Shown here: positions 11,046-21,490 of the stretch, in pieces
How positions within the stretch are numbered: the first letter of the stretch is position 1
How the letters are laid out: every line of letters starts with the position of its first letter
DNA from: Vombatus ursinus
Taxonomy: Eukaryota > Chordata > Mammalia > Diprotodontia > Vombatidae
Direction: 5' to 3'
Assembly (NCBI RefSeq): GCF_900497805.2
Contig: NW_020954626.1
Coordinates: forward strand, 984,669-1,048,668
Length of the DNA stretch: 64,000 bases
Position numbers and translations under genes: made by a program
Notes under the pieces: model-generated
Told to the model about the DNA's origin: nothing
What the model saw: only the letters and a program-made list of their open reading frames with translations
The model's database searches: none

Positions 11046-12010
11046 TTCAAACCCCACCTCACCAGATGTTAGGGTCACTCCTTGTCACCAAAACTAACTC
11101 AGGAGTTCTCTTTAGTCCTCTGAATGAGCTCATGCCCACCCCTAGTTCACAACCTTGTGAGTTCATCAAGTTGATCTGGAAAGTCCCTTGATCACCTCCT
11201 CTGTCTGCATATGGCCCAAAAGGAGGGATGTGTATGTGATGAGTAAGGGCCATTGGTAACAGTGCTCTTTCTCCCTGGGCCTCTGGCCACTAACTCTGCT
11301 CCCTCCATCTGTCCTCGAGATCAACAGATGATCCCATAGAGTTGTGCAAAGGTGACTTTGAATGAATGGCTATTTCACTGCCAAGAGAGGTCTTTCCTCC
11401 AACCTTGTAAAGATGTAGTCATGTGAACTACCTCCCAGGTCCATCTGGAATGATACAGAGTCAGAGAGTTTAAAGCAACCCTTTGACTGCATGGCCCCAT
11501 TTAACATGCCATCCATCAAAGCTAATGATGAAAGGTCTACTCTGTAGACTCCCCTAATTCATGGCTGCCTTTGGCCATCAATCCTTTAGGGACCTGTCTT
11601 CCCCCTTGTCTTCCAAACCTCAGAGCATCGAGAGAGATACCAGCTCCTAAGAAACCAAATTTCAGGTTCAAATTCTTCTGCTCTGTGGATAACAAAAATC
11701 AACCACAAATACCAATCATACCACATTCCTATAACTGCTCATGGGGATTGCAAGGCCCCTTGCTTGTGAGATAAACAAAAGATCCTCAAACACATAAAAA
11801 GATCATTTACCATCAGCCAGAGAATGTACTCTGAGTAGCTAGTCACCCTAGCTGGTAATGACTTTTCCCATTGGACTTCATTTGGCAATTTATTTCATAC
11901 TTCTTGTCATGTTATATTGGGTAATAAAGCTGTGTGTGGGTGCCTTATCCCTCTATTAGACTCTAAACTCTGCAATGATAAGAGCAGGATCTTTAGCACT
12001 GGAGAAGATA
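11046..12010. other. Intergenic stretch, nothing recognised
   Basis: No exon, RNA gene or repeat is recognised with confidence. The open frames at 11059-11253 (-) and 11571-11774 (+) have no known domain. Confidence 0.45.
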
Positions 12011-12019
12011 CAATGTGCA

Positions 12020-12105
12020 GATCTCATTGTATACTTTATACAATAAAGTCTTCAATAAGTGGTCATTACTGGCACATAATAAGTATCTAATAAATACTTG
12101 TTGAC
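12020..12105 (+). mobile_element. L2-type LINE 3' end fragment
   Basis: GGCACATAATAAGTATCTAA followed by TAAATACTTGTTGACTTGAA is the usual L2 3' terminus. Confidence 0.65.
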
Positions 12106-12309
12106 TTGAATCATCTTCTATAGGAAGTGTGGCAATAGTTTTGGTCATCAGGCTTGGCCCTGGACTCCCATTCTGTGGATGGCTACTCTGCCCAAAGGAG
12201 GTCATAGGTTTAATTTTTAGGGATGAAGTCAGCAGAGAAGTTGAATGACCAATGACTCACTCTCTCTACCCCCACCCCCTCAAAGCAACTGAGAAATCAG
12301 AGTTTGGGG

Positions 12310-12440
12310 AAATTAAGATTGGTAATGAATTACAGAACAGAGCTGGAAGGACATGTCAACCAATCCAATTCTATTTTATAAATGAGGAAACTGAGGCTCG
12401 GAGGACAGAAGCGACCTGTTCAAGGTCACAGAAATAGTGG
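12310..12440. mobile_element. MIR-type fragment
   Basis: Contains CAGAGCTGGAAGGACATG, TATAAATGAGGAAACTGAGG and TTCAAGGTCACAGAAATAG, the order seen in MIR-type repeats. Confidence 0.68.
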
Positions 12441-12460
12441 CAAAGTTGGATCTAGAAGAT

Positions 12461-12640
12461 GAAAGAGTGGAGAAAGGGCTAGCTTTGGAGTAAGAGAATG
12501 TGGGTTCAATTCCTGACTCTGCTATTCTTATCTCTATGACCTTCAGCAAGTCAATTAACCTCTCTTGGCCTCAGTTCCTCATCTGTAAAAATATATGTCC
12601 TCTTAAAGTCCCTTCTCGCTCTAAATCTATGATCTTATTC
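12461..12640 (+). mobile_element. MIR-type SINE
   Basis: GGAGTAAGAGAATGTGGGTT, CCTGACTCTGCTATTC, CCTCAGTTCCTCATCTGTAA and CTCTAAATCTATGATC occur in MIR order. Confidence 0.75.
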
Positions 12641-13454
12641 TCCAAGTTCTTGCATTGTTTCTACTACACCGTATGCTGGTTTTTGTTCCCAACAGGACTA
12701 AGCACCTAGTTGTGGCTCTGTTGAAAGAAACAACATTTTGCTTTTACTGAAGTATTCATGCTGCTTGCAGTGATGCCAGGGTGACTTTCAGATTCATCAC
12801 CCATGGAGCCGTCGTAGAACCCAGTCTGGCTAGGCTGGCCTTTCAGAGCATCCCTCCAGTTGTATCCTCTAGCCTCCTGCATAAACAGATCAGGCTTGCA
12901 GTGTCAGATCTGAAGCAACATGGCTGGGACTGAGAGTCATCCCGTAGAAAGTGAATCTTCTCATGCTTTCTCATCTCCCTGGAGAAAGGTCAGGTCTTGC
13001 CTCAGACTTTCCTTTTCGGGCTCTGAGGTCAATCTGCTTGGCTTTGCTACTGGGCTCCCTGGCCCCCGTCTTTTCCTCAGTCTTGTGCAAGGGCAGAATG
13101 CCACTCTAGGGGAATCACATGTGAATTACTCCAGTGGGAAGGAAGGAAGTAATGGAGATGAAAAAACACCTTATAACACATTTGCTCAGAACCACCTCCC
13201 TCCACTTAAAAAAAAAACAAAAACTCCAAACTTTCTACATACTACATTCTCTTTACTAATCCATCTTCCTCCTCATCTCTGTCCCCCAGATCCCCTGGAT
13301 TCATTCAAATTTTAGTCTCACCTTTTTCAAGCTTTCCCAGTCCTCCTTAATCTTAGCACCTTCCCTCTAAGACAATCCTCAATTTATCCTCTATATATCT
13401 TATTTGCACATAGTTATTTGCGTGTTTTCTCCCCCATTCAACCATAAGTTTTCT
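12641..13454. other. Intergenic stretch, nothing recognised
   Basis: The open frame at 12920-13315 (131 residues) has no recognised domain, no splice support and ends in a Pro-rich low-complexity stretch, so I do not call it a gene. Confidence 0.45.
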
Positions 13455-13790
13455 AAGAGCAGGGAATGGTTTTTGCCTTTCTTTGTATCCCCAGGGCTTA
13501 GCACAGTGCCTAGCACATTTGTTACTGTGTTCTTCAGTCATGTCTGACTCTGTGACCACATTGTTAACGGCACACGGACACTAGAATGTTTTGCCATTTC
13601 CTTCTCCAGTGAATTAAGGCAAACAGTGTTTAAGTGACTTGTCCAGAGTCCCGTAGCTAGTAAGTGTCTGAGACTGGATTGGAGCTCAAGTCTTCCTGGC
13701 TTCAGGCCCAGTGCTCCATCTACTGCATCACCTACCTGCCCCCACCTGACATGTAGTTGATATTTAATAAATGCTTGTTGACTAATTCCT
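13455..13790 (+). mobile_element. L2 3' end split by a SINE
   Basis: TTTCTTTGTATCCCCAGGG and GCACAGTGCCTAGCACA (to about 13520) continue with TTGATATTTAATAAATGCTT at 13750-13790; the SINE between them is younger. Confidence 0.72.
13521..13741 (-). mobile_element. tRNA-derived SINE inserted in an L2 end
   Basis: Reverse-strand copy with TTCAGTCATGTCTGACTCTG, TTGCCATTTCCTTCTCCAG, AAGTGACTTGTCCAGAGTC and head complement GCATCACCTACCTGCCC. Confidence 0.85.
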
Positions 13791-13839
13791 GGCTAACTGC
13801 TAGCTCCCTACCTAGCACAGTAGGAAAAAGAATCTCCAG

Positions 13840-14330
13840 GTTCTGAGTTCCCTTTATTTGAAGGGTAGGAGGTAGCATAGTGTGGTTAGAGAGAAAGCTT
13901 GGTATAGCAGATAGAGAACCAGCCTCAAAACCAGGAAGACCTGGTTTCAAGCCCCACCTAGACACCCCTACTGTCTGTGAGGCCCTTGGGAAAGCTATTT
14001 AATTTCTCAGCTCTAGGAAACTCTCTACAACTATAAATTGCAGAAAAGTTGCCATCAGTAGAAGGAATTCTCTCACCCAGAAGTTTTCTATAACAATGAA
14101 ATTACAGGTACAATCTCTCTCCCTTATCCCTTGATAGGAATGACTTCTAATTGTCTAATTCCCAGATGAATTGTCTCTGTTGGAGCAATGCAGACAAAAG
14201 TGGCAGAGGTGAATTCAGTCCAGAGTTATGGAATCAGTAGGGGAAAAATGGAGAACCAGCTACTTCCAGCCCCCAACTATTCAGTTTAGAGATCCTATCT
14301 ATTGGCATGGAGATGACTAACCTCTCAACC
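13840..14330 (+). repeat. Unassigned repeat, copy A (SINE-interrupted)
   Basis: TTCCCTTTATTTGAAGGG at about 13848 and the stretch 14125-14300 (GTCTCTGTTGGAGCAATG, AAGTGGCAGAGGTGAATT, CTACTTCCAGCCCC, AGTTTAGAGATCC) match copy B at 17035-17270 in order. A SINE (13888-14112) lies between the two parts of this copy. The family is unknown to me and no coding capacity is seen. Confidence 0.6.
13888..14112 (+). mobile_element. SINE with CORE-like distal part
   Basis: Head GGTATAGCAGATAGAGAACC and CAGGAAGACCTGGTTTCAAG, then distal ACTCTCTACAACTATAAATT, GAAGGAATTCTCTCACCC and CAATGAAATTACAGGT. The same distal part occurs at 30640-30735. Confidence 0.78.
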
Positions 14331-14621
14331 CTGGGCTTGGTTAATTAACATCCATCTCATTATTTTAACAGTATTATTACAGTATATTATTTTTACGGTC
14401 TCTTTTAGTTGATTAGGTAGATGTGTTTCTAATAATAATAACTGACATTTCTAGGTCACTTTGCCAATTCCAGGTCCTATGACCATGGGCCAGTTGCTGA
14501 ACTTTTCAGTGCCCCCGTTGATGCTTTGCCTGTGTAGGGAGGTGCCAGTATAGAAACTCTTTCCACTGATTCAGATCAGGAAATTTTTTTTTAAACTTAA
14601 TGGCTTAGAGAGAGTTGTTAT

Positions 14622-14862
14622 GAAGAATAATAATGACTGATGTTTATAGACAGCTTTAAAGTTTGCTACTGTCTCCTCTGATCCTCAAAATCCTCTGAGG
14701 TTGATATTATTTTTATCCCCATTTTATAGATGAGGAAGCTGAGGCTGAGTAAGGCTAAGTAACTTGCCCAGGGCTACACAGCTATTAAGTGTTTGAGGCA
14801 AGACTTGAACCCAGATTGTCCTGACTTCAAGTCCAACCACTTTATCTATTCCACTTTCTCTC
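14622..14862 (-). mobile_element. tRNA-derived SINE
   Basis: Reverse-strand copy: AATAATGACTGATGTTTATA, CAGCTTTAAAGTTTGC, CCCCATTTTATAGATGAGG, AACTTGCCCAGGGCTACAC and TTATCTATTCCACTTTCTC. Confidence 0.82.
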
Positions 14863-14955
14863 AAATAGGTTATCAAATGAGATGAACACAAATACCTATT
14901 AACTATTGTCTGAAGGCAAACAATTATTCATTATTTCATTTACAAAGAGTAGAAA

Positions 14956-15094
14956 AGGGGGCAGATAGGTGGTGCAGTGGATCAAGCGCTGGACCTGGAG
15001 TCAGAAAGACCCAAGTTCAAATCCCACCTCAGATACTTACTAGCTTTATGATCCTGGGCAAGTCACTTAATCCAGATTGCCTCAAAAAAAAAAA
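14956..15094 (+). mobile_element. Short WSINE1/WALLSI-like SINE with poly-A tail
   Basis: Complete short SINE: GGGGGCAGATAGGTGGTGCA (A-box region), GTTCAAATCCCACC (B-box region), GGGCAAGTCACTTAATCCAG and an 11-A tail. This compact type, also found at 19.9, 50.1 and 60.4 kb, resembles SINEs of Australian marsupials; the subfamily name is inference. Confidence 0.88.
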
Positions 15095-16184
15095 GGAATA
15101 AGAAAATAGGGCCATACTTTAACAAACCTCAGATGACCCAAATCCAATGCACATTTCAGGATCAGTTATTTGACATCACTTGATAGGATTTGGCTTCTTC
15201 AAGAGGACCATCACCAGTTCTGAGAAGGGTTAACCTGGGAACACTCCACTTGCTTTTATGGTGTAGGAATTACATTACTCTCAATCCTCTTCTGGACATG
15301 TGGTTTAAGTTACCCTGGCCAGAAATTACAATAGGAGTCCCAGTCTGTTCTGGGTACCCATGAAACTTCACAAATGCTCTCATATGGAAAGCATTGGAAG
15401 CTGTATCTGTCTCAGCTTTGAGGGACAGGTGGGGTATGGCTGGCTGCTCTCTTCTTAGCTGCCAAACTCCAGGGATAAGCCATATTCTCTTTATGCAAGG
15501 TGTTTCCAATAAAAAGGCACATTTCCCTCATTAGGCATAAAACAACACAGATTGACTATGTCATGGAATTTTCTCGGAAAATATGAAAACTGTTCTCAAA
15601 TGTACTCAGTGAGCCGCAGTGATTGTGTGCCTGGGTGGGGTGGGGGAGGAGTAGACAATTTACACGGGGAAGCAAGAGGAAGCACCCAGATGGTTCTAAC
15701 ATTGCAGCGTGCGGTTCTTTGGGCCAGCAATGGTGAAATGTCACTTGTTCAGCTGCTTTATTAGGATGAGAATGAAGGCTTGATGGAGATGTCTCTGATT
15801 TCAGCCTGGATATTCTTGGGTAACAGAGAAAATGTAGGAAGTCTACTGTCCAAGCCCACCTACACAAGTCTTATCTGCCCTTCAAGGCTTAGATCATTTC
15901 CCTCCATGATACCTTCCCCCCTCTATTTCAGTCCTCAACAATTTCTTTATCTTCCATGCTTTTATATTTTCAGACCAGACAACTTAGCATTCCGGAAGAT
16001 GCTGTTTTACATAACTGTAATGGGTCATAGCTGAATCAATCAGTGTGCTGAGCCCTTATTTGCACTCAATTTTTTTTTCTCCATGATTTTATGAAAAAGG
16101 ACAACTTACTTGAGCTAAAGCATGGGATAAAGTCAGGGAAATTGATATTTCACGAGTATTAAACTTTGTCCTTCTTATAGGCAA
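15095..16184. other. Intergenic stretch, nothing recognised
   Basis: No exon or repeat is recognised. Two overlapping open frames near 15552-15867 on opposite strands lack domains and are treated as chance. Confidence 0.45.
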
Positions 16185-16434
16185 TTGAAATGGCACAATG
16201 GATAGACCACTAGACCTGCGGTTAGATAGACTTGAGTTCAAATCCTGCTTTAGATACTTACTAGCTATGTGACCCTGGACAAGTCACTTAATCTCTTTCA
16301 GTCTCAGTTTCTTCTTCTGCAAAATGACAATAATAATAGCCCCTATCTGACAAGATTGTTCTGAGAATCAAATGAGATAGTATATGTAACACTCTTTACA
16401 AACCTTAAAGTTCTGTATAAATGTTAGCTATTAT
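16185..16434 (+). mobile_element. tRNA-derived SINE, long form
   Basis: ATGGCACAATGGATAGACCA, GAGTTCAAATCCTGCTTT, GTGACCCTGGACAAGTCACT, AAATGAGATAGTATATGTAA and TAAATGTTAGCTATTATT. Confidence 0.88.
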
Positions 16435-16441
16435 TAACTAA

Positions 16442-16905
16442 TTGGTCATATCCTTGAGGGTTGTAACTATGTTCTTCTACAGCCTCCATAACACCCCATC
16501 CCAGTGCAAAGAATATAACAGGTGTTCCATTATTTATTTGTTATTTGACTTAAAAAGAAGCATCCAGAATCTCTTTGGGTAATCATTGTTCACACACACA
16601 CATATATATCTTATCTCAATTGATTTTCACATTTCTATGAAATAGGGAATGTGTTAGAACCCCCATTTTGCAGAGAAGGAAACTGAGATTAAGAGAGGAA
16701 TGATCGTAGAATCCAAACCTAGAAAAGACCTTAACAGTCATCGAACCCAGTCCTCTTATTTTACCGATGAGGAAACCAAGGCCCAGAAAGATTAAGTGGT
16801 TTTCCTGGTGTCACATAGCTAGTAACAAGTGGTGGAGATGGGACTCAATCCATATCTTCCAACACCAAGTCCAGGCCTCTTTCTGCTTTATCATACTGCC
16901 TGGCA
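16442..16905. mobile_element. L2 end fragment plus MIR-type fragments
   Basis: 16442-16550 resembles a diverged L2 end (GTGCAAAGAATATAACAGGT). 16600-16700 is a reverse SINE fragment (CATTTTGCAGAGAAGGAAAC). 16700-16905 is a MIR-type unit (GATCGTAGAATCCAAACC, GATGAGGAAACCAAGGCC, GTCACATAGCTAGTAACAAG). A short (CA)n/(TA)n run lies near 16591-16610. Confidence 0.6.
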
Positions 16906-17034
16906 TCCTAGCCTTCCAGCCCAGATGAGTATATTCCCAGGAACTCTTAGTAAAGGCTCAGAAAAATAGCCAAGAAGGCATGACTCTGCGAGATTATTCC
17001 TAGTACCACTCCTGAGTCAGCTTACCATGAGAAA

Positions 17035-17550
17035 AGTACCTGAATTCCCTTTATTTGAAGGGGAAAATTTCTAACTATCTAGTCCCAAATGATTGATCTC
17101 TGTTAGAGGAATGAAAACAGAAAAAAAAAGTGGCAGAGGTGAATTAAAAGACTTCCTAAGAGCCACAGAGTGAGTCAAGAAAAATTAACAAATGACTACT
17201 TCTAGCCCCAATAGTTCAGTTCAGAGACCCTGCCTGTGCTGTAGTGATGCTAACCTCCCTTATGACGGAAAGAGTAAATTTTGCCTAATGCCTATAACAA
17301 TTTCACCTGTGGTCCATTTCTCAAAGTCCCATTCAGAGTATTTGGGTCAGCCAACAAAAGACAATTCTACTCTATTGATCTTCCAAAGTCTTGATTGGTC
17401 ACTGCATTCATCAAAATTCTGATGTCTGCCAATGTTGAAAAGGTCTTCATCAATCTCCCACCTTTCATAAAATTTTACATTCCTCAAGCACCAAAGCAGA
17501 ATTTTTTTAAAGCCTACTTCTTATTAAATTTCATCATTTTTGTCTGATAC
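17035..17550 (+). repeat. Unassigned repeat, copy B (longest)
   Basis: The first half matches copy A at 13.8-14.3 kb (TTCCCTTTATTTGAAGGG, AAGTGGCAGAGGTGAATT, CTACTTCTAGCCCC). The second half, about 17365-17550, matches copy C at 21.3 kb (CCAAAGTCTTGATTGGTCA, AATTCTGATGTCTGCCAATG, TCTTCATCAATCTCCCACC, TAAAATTTTACATTCCTCAA, TTATTAAATTTCATC). No protein is evident. Confidence 0.6.
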
Positions 17551-18379
17551 AGGATATTGATGTAGAAGTAAAAAGGAAACTGTGGGACTGTAGAGTTAAA
17601 GTGCAGGATGTGGTTACTGCATATTATTCATTCATCCCTGGCAAAGAAGAAAACTCTTTTGTCAAACTCTAATGTTACCAAAGAGACATCGTCAATGCTT
17701 TACGTGCAGAGCAGAGTTTTCATGTCAATTGTGAGCCTGAGTCATTCCCACTATTTCCTTTTGCATACACATTGGATTTATGATCTGACGCAAATGACCT
17801 GGGGTTCCATACTCAAGATTAATGTTGCAGGAGCAGTGGGCTAGCCCACGCCTATGGTTTTACACTTGTGTATTTATTTCATTTTTATTGGCAAACGTAT
17901 TTCTAGGAGACAATGAGAAAATAACATTGCTGAAGACAGACATGATCTTAACTAGTTTAGGAATTCAGATTGTGAAGAACCCCCAAGGGAAAAATGTAAG
18001 CTTATAATTGAGAGATAACCCACCAGGAGCTTTGAAGCCTGAGTCCCTATGGAATCTAAGAATCTCTAAGGACAAGTTAAGGAAAGTAAAAAGTATTCAA
18101 AGTATGATTGAAGTTAAAGAGATACTTGCATGTAGAATTTTTTAAAATAAGATTTTCATTTGATTTAAGTTGCTCTAAAGCACTGGTGTCAAATTCAAAT
18201 AGAAATAGGGACCACCAGATTGTACATATTGATCTGACACGTATTGATATGGTAGAACAAAATGTTGCTTTAAGGATTCTCTTCCAATCATAAGTCTCCC
18301 ATGTCTATGTCAAAATTAAATAAGATTCTTTGAAATATGTGACAAAGATAACTTTATGTCAATCAATAAACATTTATTA
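17551..18379. other. Intergenic stretch, nothing recognised
   Basis: AT-rich DNA without recognised exon or repeat. Confidence 0.45.
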
Positions 18380-19600
18380 AGGGCATATTATGTGCCACGC
18401 ACTGATAATTTTATGAGGGAAGACTTCATGGAGGATAGAGGATTTGTATTTGGCTTTAAAGGATGTGCAGGAACTCAACAGACAAGGAAGGGGAGAGAAT
18501 TCTAGACATAGGGAACATGAGCAAAGGTTTGGAAACAGGAGAGCACAGGTTATATTCAAAAGATGTAGAAGCATGCAGTTTGTCTGGTATACAGAATGTG
18601 TGGAAGGGTCCCTCAACTCTTTCTCAGAAGGTAGGCAGCATTCTTTATCATCAATCTTCTGGAATCTTGGTTAATCATTACACTGGTCAGAGTTATTTTC
18701 TCTTTCAAAGTTCTTTGTCTTTACAATGGTATTGTTACTATATAAATTGCTCTCCTGGTTCTGCTCACTTTCTTCTGCAAGAATGAAATACACATTTTTA
18801 TTTATGACCAATGTAGAAATTTATTTTGCTTGATAGTACATAGTTGCTGCAAGGGTTTTGCTTTGCTGTTCTTTTTGGTGCGGTAATGGAAAAATGTTTG
18901 TTAATTGAAAAAATAAGTTTTAAGAAAGAATGTGTGGAACTGATGAAGAATGAAACGAGCAGAACCAGGAGAACATTGTACACAGTAACAGCAATATTGT
19001 ATGATGATAAACTATGAATGATTTAGCTATTCTCAACAATTCAATGATCCAAGACAATTCCAAAGGACTCATAATGAAAAATACTATCCACATCCAGAGA
19101 AAAAATGGATGGAGTCTGAATGTGTATTGAAGCACACTATTTCCACTTTTTTTAAATTTTTTTTTATTTTGGTCTGTGTTTTCTTTCGCAACATTACTAA
19201 TATGGAAATATGTTTGCATGACTGTACATGTATAAGCTATATCAAATTGCTTTCTGTCTCAGGGAGTGAGGAGGTGAAGTAGAGAGAGAAAATTTGGAAT
19301 TTAAAAAATTTTTAAATGAATGTTTAAAATTGTCTTTACATGTAATTGGGAAAAATAAAGTATTGTTATAGCAGAAAAAGAGAATGTGTGGAGGGCATTG
19401 ATATGACATAAAGTTTAAAAGTTAGAGTAGAACTAGACTATAGAGGGCCTTGAATGCCAGGCAAGGAATTTTAATATTATTTGGTAAAACAATAAGGAAC
19501 CACTGAAGAGTTTTGAGCCATGATTTTTGACATGACCAGATTGGTACATAAGAAATATTACTCTGGCAGAGACATATTTAAAGGATTAATTGGGAGGGGG
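18380..19600 (+). mobile_element. Old interspersed repeat split by an L1 insertion
   Basis: Left part 18380-18604 (AATAAACATTTATTAAGGGC, GACTTCATGGAGGATAGAGG, AGAATTCTAGACATAGGGAA, GAGCAAAGGTTTGGAAACAG) continues at 19393-19600 (GGGCCTTGAATGCCAGGCAA, TAAGGAACCACTGAAGAG, TGACATGACCAGATTGG). The same blocks occur at 25.4, 28.8, 36 and 58.8 kb. I recognise the blocks as an ancient mammalian repeat but cannot name the family. Confidence 0.65.
18605..19380 (+). mobile_element. L1 3' end with an inverted 5' segment
   Basis: 18930-19380 is forward L1 3' end (GAGCAGAACCAGGAGAACAT, CACATCCAGAGAAAAAATGG, TATCAAATTGCTTTCTGTCT, A-rich end). 18640-18790 resembles the reverse complement of the same region (GTATTGTTACTATATAAATT, CTCTCCTGGTTCTGCTCACT). 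The insert is bracketed by AGAATGTGTGGA at 18593-18604 and 19381-19392. Confidence 0.72.
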
Positions 19601-19609
19601 AGAATAATT

Positions 19610-20215
19610 GAATTTGAGAACTGGAAGGGCCCTCAGTAGCCATCTTCTTCCACACATAGAAGACACCCACTATAACATGCCTGATAAGTTATCATCCAGT
19701 ATCTGCTGAAAGCCTTCCACAGATGGGGAACCTATAACGTCTCTGGGTAGCCCATTCTACTTTTAAAGAGCTCGATGTAGAAATTAGAAATAAGTAAATT
19801 GTCTTTAAGAAAAACAAATCCATTTTAAACAAGTGTCAAGGAAGACAATTCTTTAAAGCAACTTAAATCAAACACAAGTCTTGTTTTTATTTTTTTGTTT
19901 GTTTGTTTGTTTTAGGCAATTGGGGTTAAGTGACTTGCCCGGGGTCACACAGCTAGTAAGTATCAAGTGTTTGTTTGGTCTGTGGCCAGATTTGAACTCA
20001 GGTCCTCCTGACATAAAGCTTGGTGCTCTACCCACTGCGCCACTTAGCTGCCCCACAAATCTTATTTTTAAAAAAAATCCTACATGTAAGTATCACTTTT
20101 AGATCAACCACACATTGAATACTTTTAACTTTGCTTTTACGTTTTAATATAGAAAGTTTTTCCTGCTATCAAGATTTAATTGTCCTCTTTGCAATTTCCA
20201 CCCATTAAGAGAGAA
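19610..20215 (-). mobile_element. CR1/L3-type LINE 3' end split by a SINE
   Basis: Reverse-strand CR1-like 3' UTR: GAACTGGAAGGGCCCTCAGT, CTGCTGAAAGCCTTCCACAG, GGTAGCCCATTCTACTTTTA, and after the SINE AGTTTTTCCTGCTATCAAG and TTGCAATTTCCACCCATTAA. These are complements of blocks seen forward at 26030-26402. Confidence 0.7.
19890..20053 (-). mobile_element. Short WSINE1/WALLSI-like SINE
   Basis: Reverse-strand copy: T-rich tail complement (GTTTGTTTGTTTGTTT), GGCAATTGGGGTTAAGTGAC, GGGTCACACAGCTAGTAAGT, GATTTGAACTCAGGTCCTCC, CTGCGCCACTTAGCTGCCC. Flanks CACAAGTCTTGTTTTTA (19873-19889) and CACAAATCTTATTTTTA (20054-20070) match at 15 of 17 positions. Confidence 0.93.
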
Positions 20216-20274
20216 GGAAGTCTTGTTGGAAAAATCACCCAGATAGGTGATAATGAGGACCTGTATAAAAATTA

Positions 20275-20475
20275 GTCAATAGTCTATGCATTTATTAAGC
20301 ATCGGCTATGTTGCGTCAGGCACTGTGCCAAATAAGAACTGGAGAAATAGAAAAAAGCCAAAAATAGTTCCTACTCTCAAAAAGCTCACAATCTAATTCA
20401 GTGACAACACAAACAACTAGGTACAAGCAGAATACATACTGTAAAGATAAACTGGAGAGAACAGAGGGAAGTTCA
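20275..20475 (+). mobile_element. Old interspersed repeat, same family as at 58.8 kb
   Basis: GCATTTATTAAGCATCGGCT, CAGGCACTGTGCCAAATAAG, AAAGCTCACAATCTAATTCA and AAACTGGAGAGAACAGAGGG are in the same order as at 58750-58940. Confidence 0.65.
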
Positions 20476-20784
20476 CCATCTGGGAACATGCAAGTGTGAC
20501 AGAGAAGTAACTAGCACTAAGCAATATGTTGATGGTAGGAAGAATAGAGGAAGAGCCAGATGGAAAAGTCTGGAGGTAGCAAAGGGCAGGGATTAGGAAT
20601 TGACTTAATATTAAAAATAAGGTTTACTGTAAGAAATTCTCTTTCTATTTGTTCTATTCATGAACCCTCAAATCACCATAAACTTGATTTTATATACGAC
20701 AGTACTGCTAGAAATATATGTGCAACAGAAAGGGGACATATATCAGTTCTGAAGTGAAATGAGAAATTTGAAAAACAGTACCTC
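20476..20784. other. Intergenic stretch, nothing recognised
   Basis: May be the diverged continuation of the old repeat (GGAAGAGCCAGATGGAAAAG) but no firm match is seen. Confidence 0.4.
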
Positions 20785-21020
20785 TAAAACGTCATATATA
20801 TGCATATATATACATATATTATTTTCCCCAATTACATGTTAAAACAATTTTTTTCCTTTTTAAAAATTTTTGACTTCCAAATTCTATCCCTCCCTTCCTT
20901 CTTTCTCTCCCCCTTCCCTGAGACAGTAAGCAATCTGATATATCTTATGCTTGTGCAATCATGTAAAGCACTATCATATTAGTTCTACTGATGTTCTTTT
21001 TAGAAAATCTGTCACTTCTC
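20785..21020 (-). mobile_element. L1/HAL1 3' UTR fragment
   Basis: Reverse-strand tail: AATTACATGTTAAAACAATT, TTGACTTCCAAATTCTATCC, CTGAGACAGTAAGCAATCTG, GTGCAATCATGTAAAGCAC, complementary to the L1 end at 19190-19360. Confidence 0.75.
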
Positions 21021-21179
21021 CAATGACTCAGTCAACCTCTTGTAACCAAACAAACAAACAAAAACAGCCATGGTTAAACAAGACAAATAAATATACTGGC
21101 CACGTCTGAAAATGTGTTTCATTTAGCATCTACCATTCTTTGCCCAGAAGCATGCTTTACCATCAATCAACCCAATTAA

Positions 21180-21290
21180 CCAATAAACTTTTATAAAATC
21201 AAATATTACGTTCCAAACAGCGTGCTAGGCACCAGGGACACAAATAAAAAAGGAAAATGGTCTCTGCCCTCAGGGAGCTTATGTTCTGCT
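21180..21290 (+). mobile_element. Old interspersed repeat fragment
   Basis: CAATAAACTTTTATAAAATC, GCGTGCTAGGCACCAGGGAC, CTGCCCTCAGGGAGCTTATG match the 5' part of the family at 20.3 and 58.8 kb. Confidence 0.6.
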
Positions 21291-21324
21291 CTATCAATCT
21301 ACCCAAGTCTTTTTTTTCCTCTAT

Positions 21325-21490
21325 CTTCCCAAGTCTTGATTTGTCATTTCATTCTTCAGAATTCTGATGCCTTTCAATGTCTCTTCATCAGTCTCCCACC
21401 TCTAATAAAATTTTATGTTCCTCAAGTACCAGCATTTAGGAGAATTTTTTAAAAAGTCTACTTATTAAATTTCATTGGTTTTCTGTTTTG
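21325..21490 (+). repeat. Unassigned repeat, copy C
   Basis: Matches the second half of copy B: CCCAAGTCTTGATTTGTCAT, AGAATTCTGATGCCTTTCAA, TCTTCATCAGTCTCCCACCT, ATAAAATTTTATGTTCCTCA, CTTATTAAATTTCATTGG. Confidence 0.6.

Noticed and set aside
12920-13315. 131-residue forward frame
   Set aside because: No recognised domain, low-complexity end and no promoter or splice support.
19868-20102. Open frames of 62-73 residues
   Set aside because: They lie in a SINE; similar peptides recur at the other SINE copies (50.1 and 60.4 kb).
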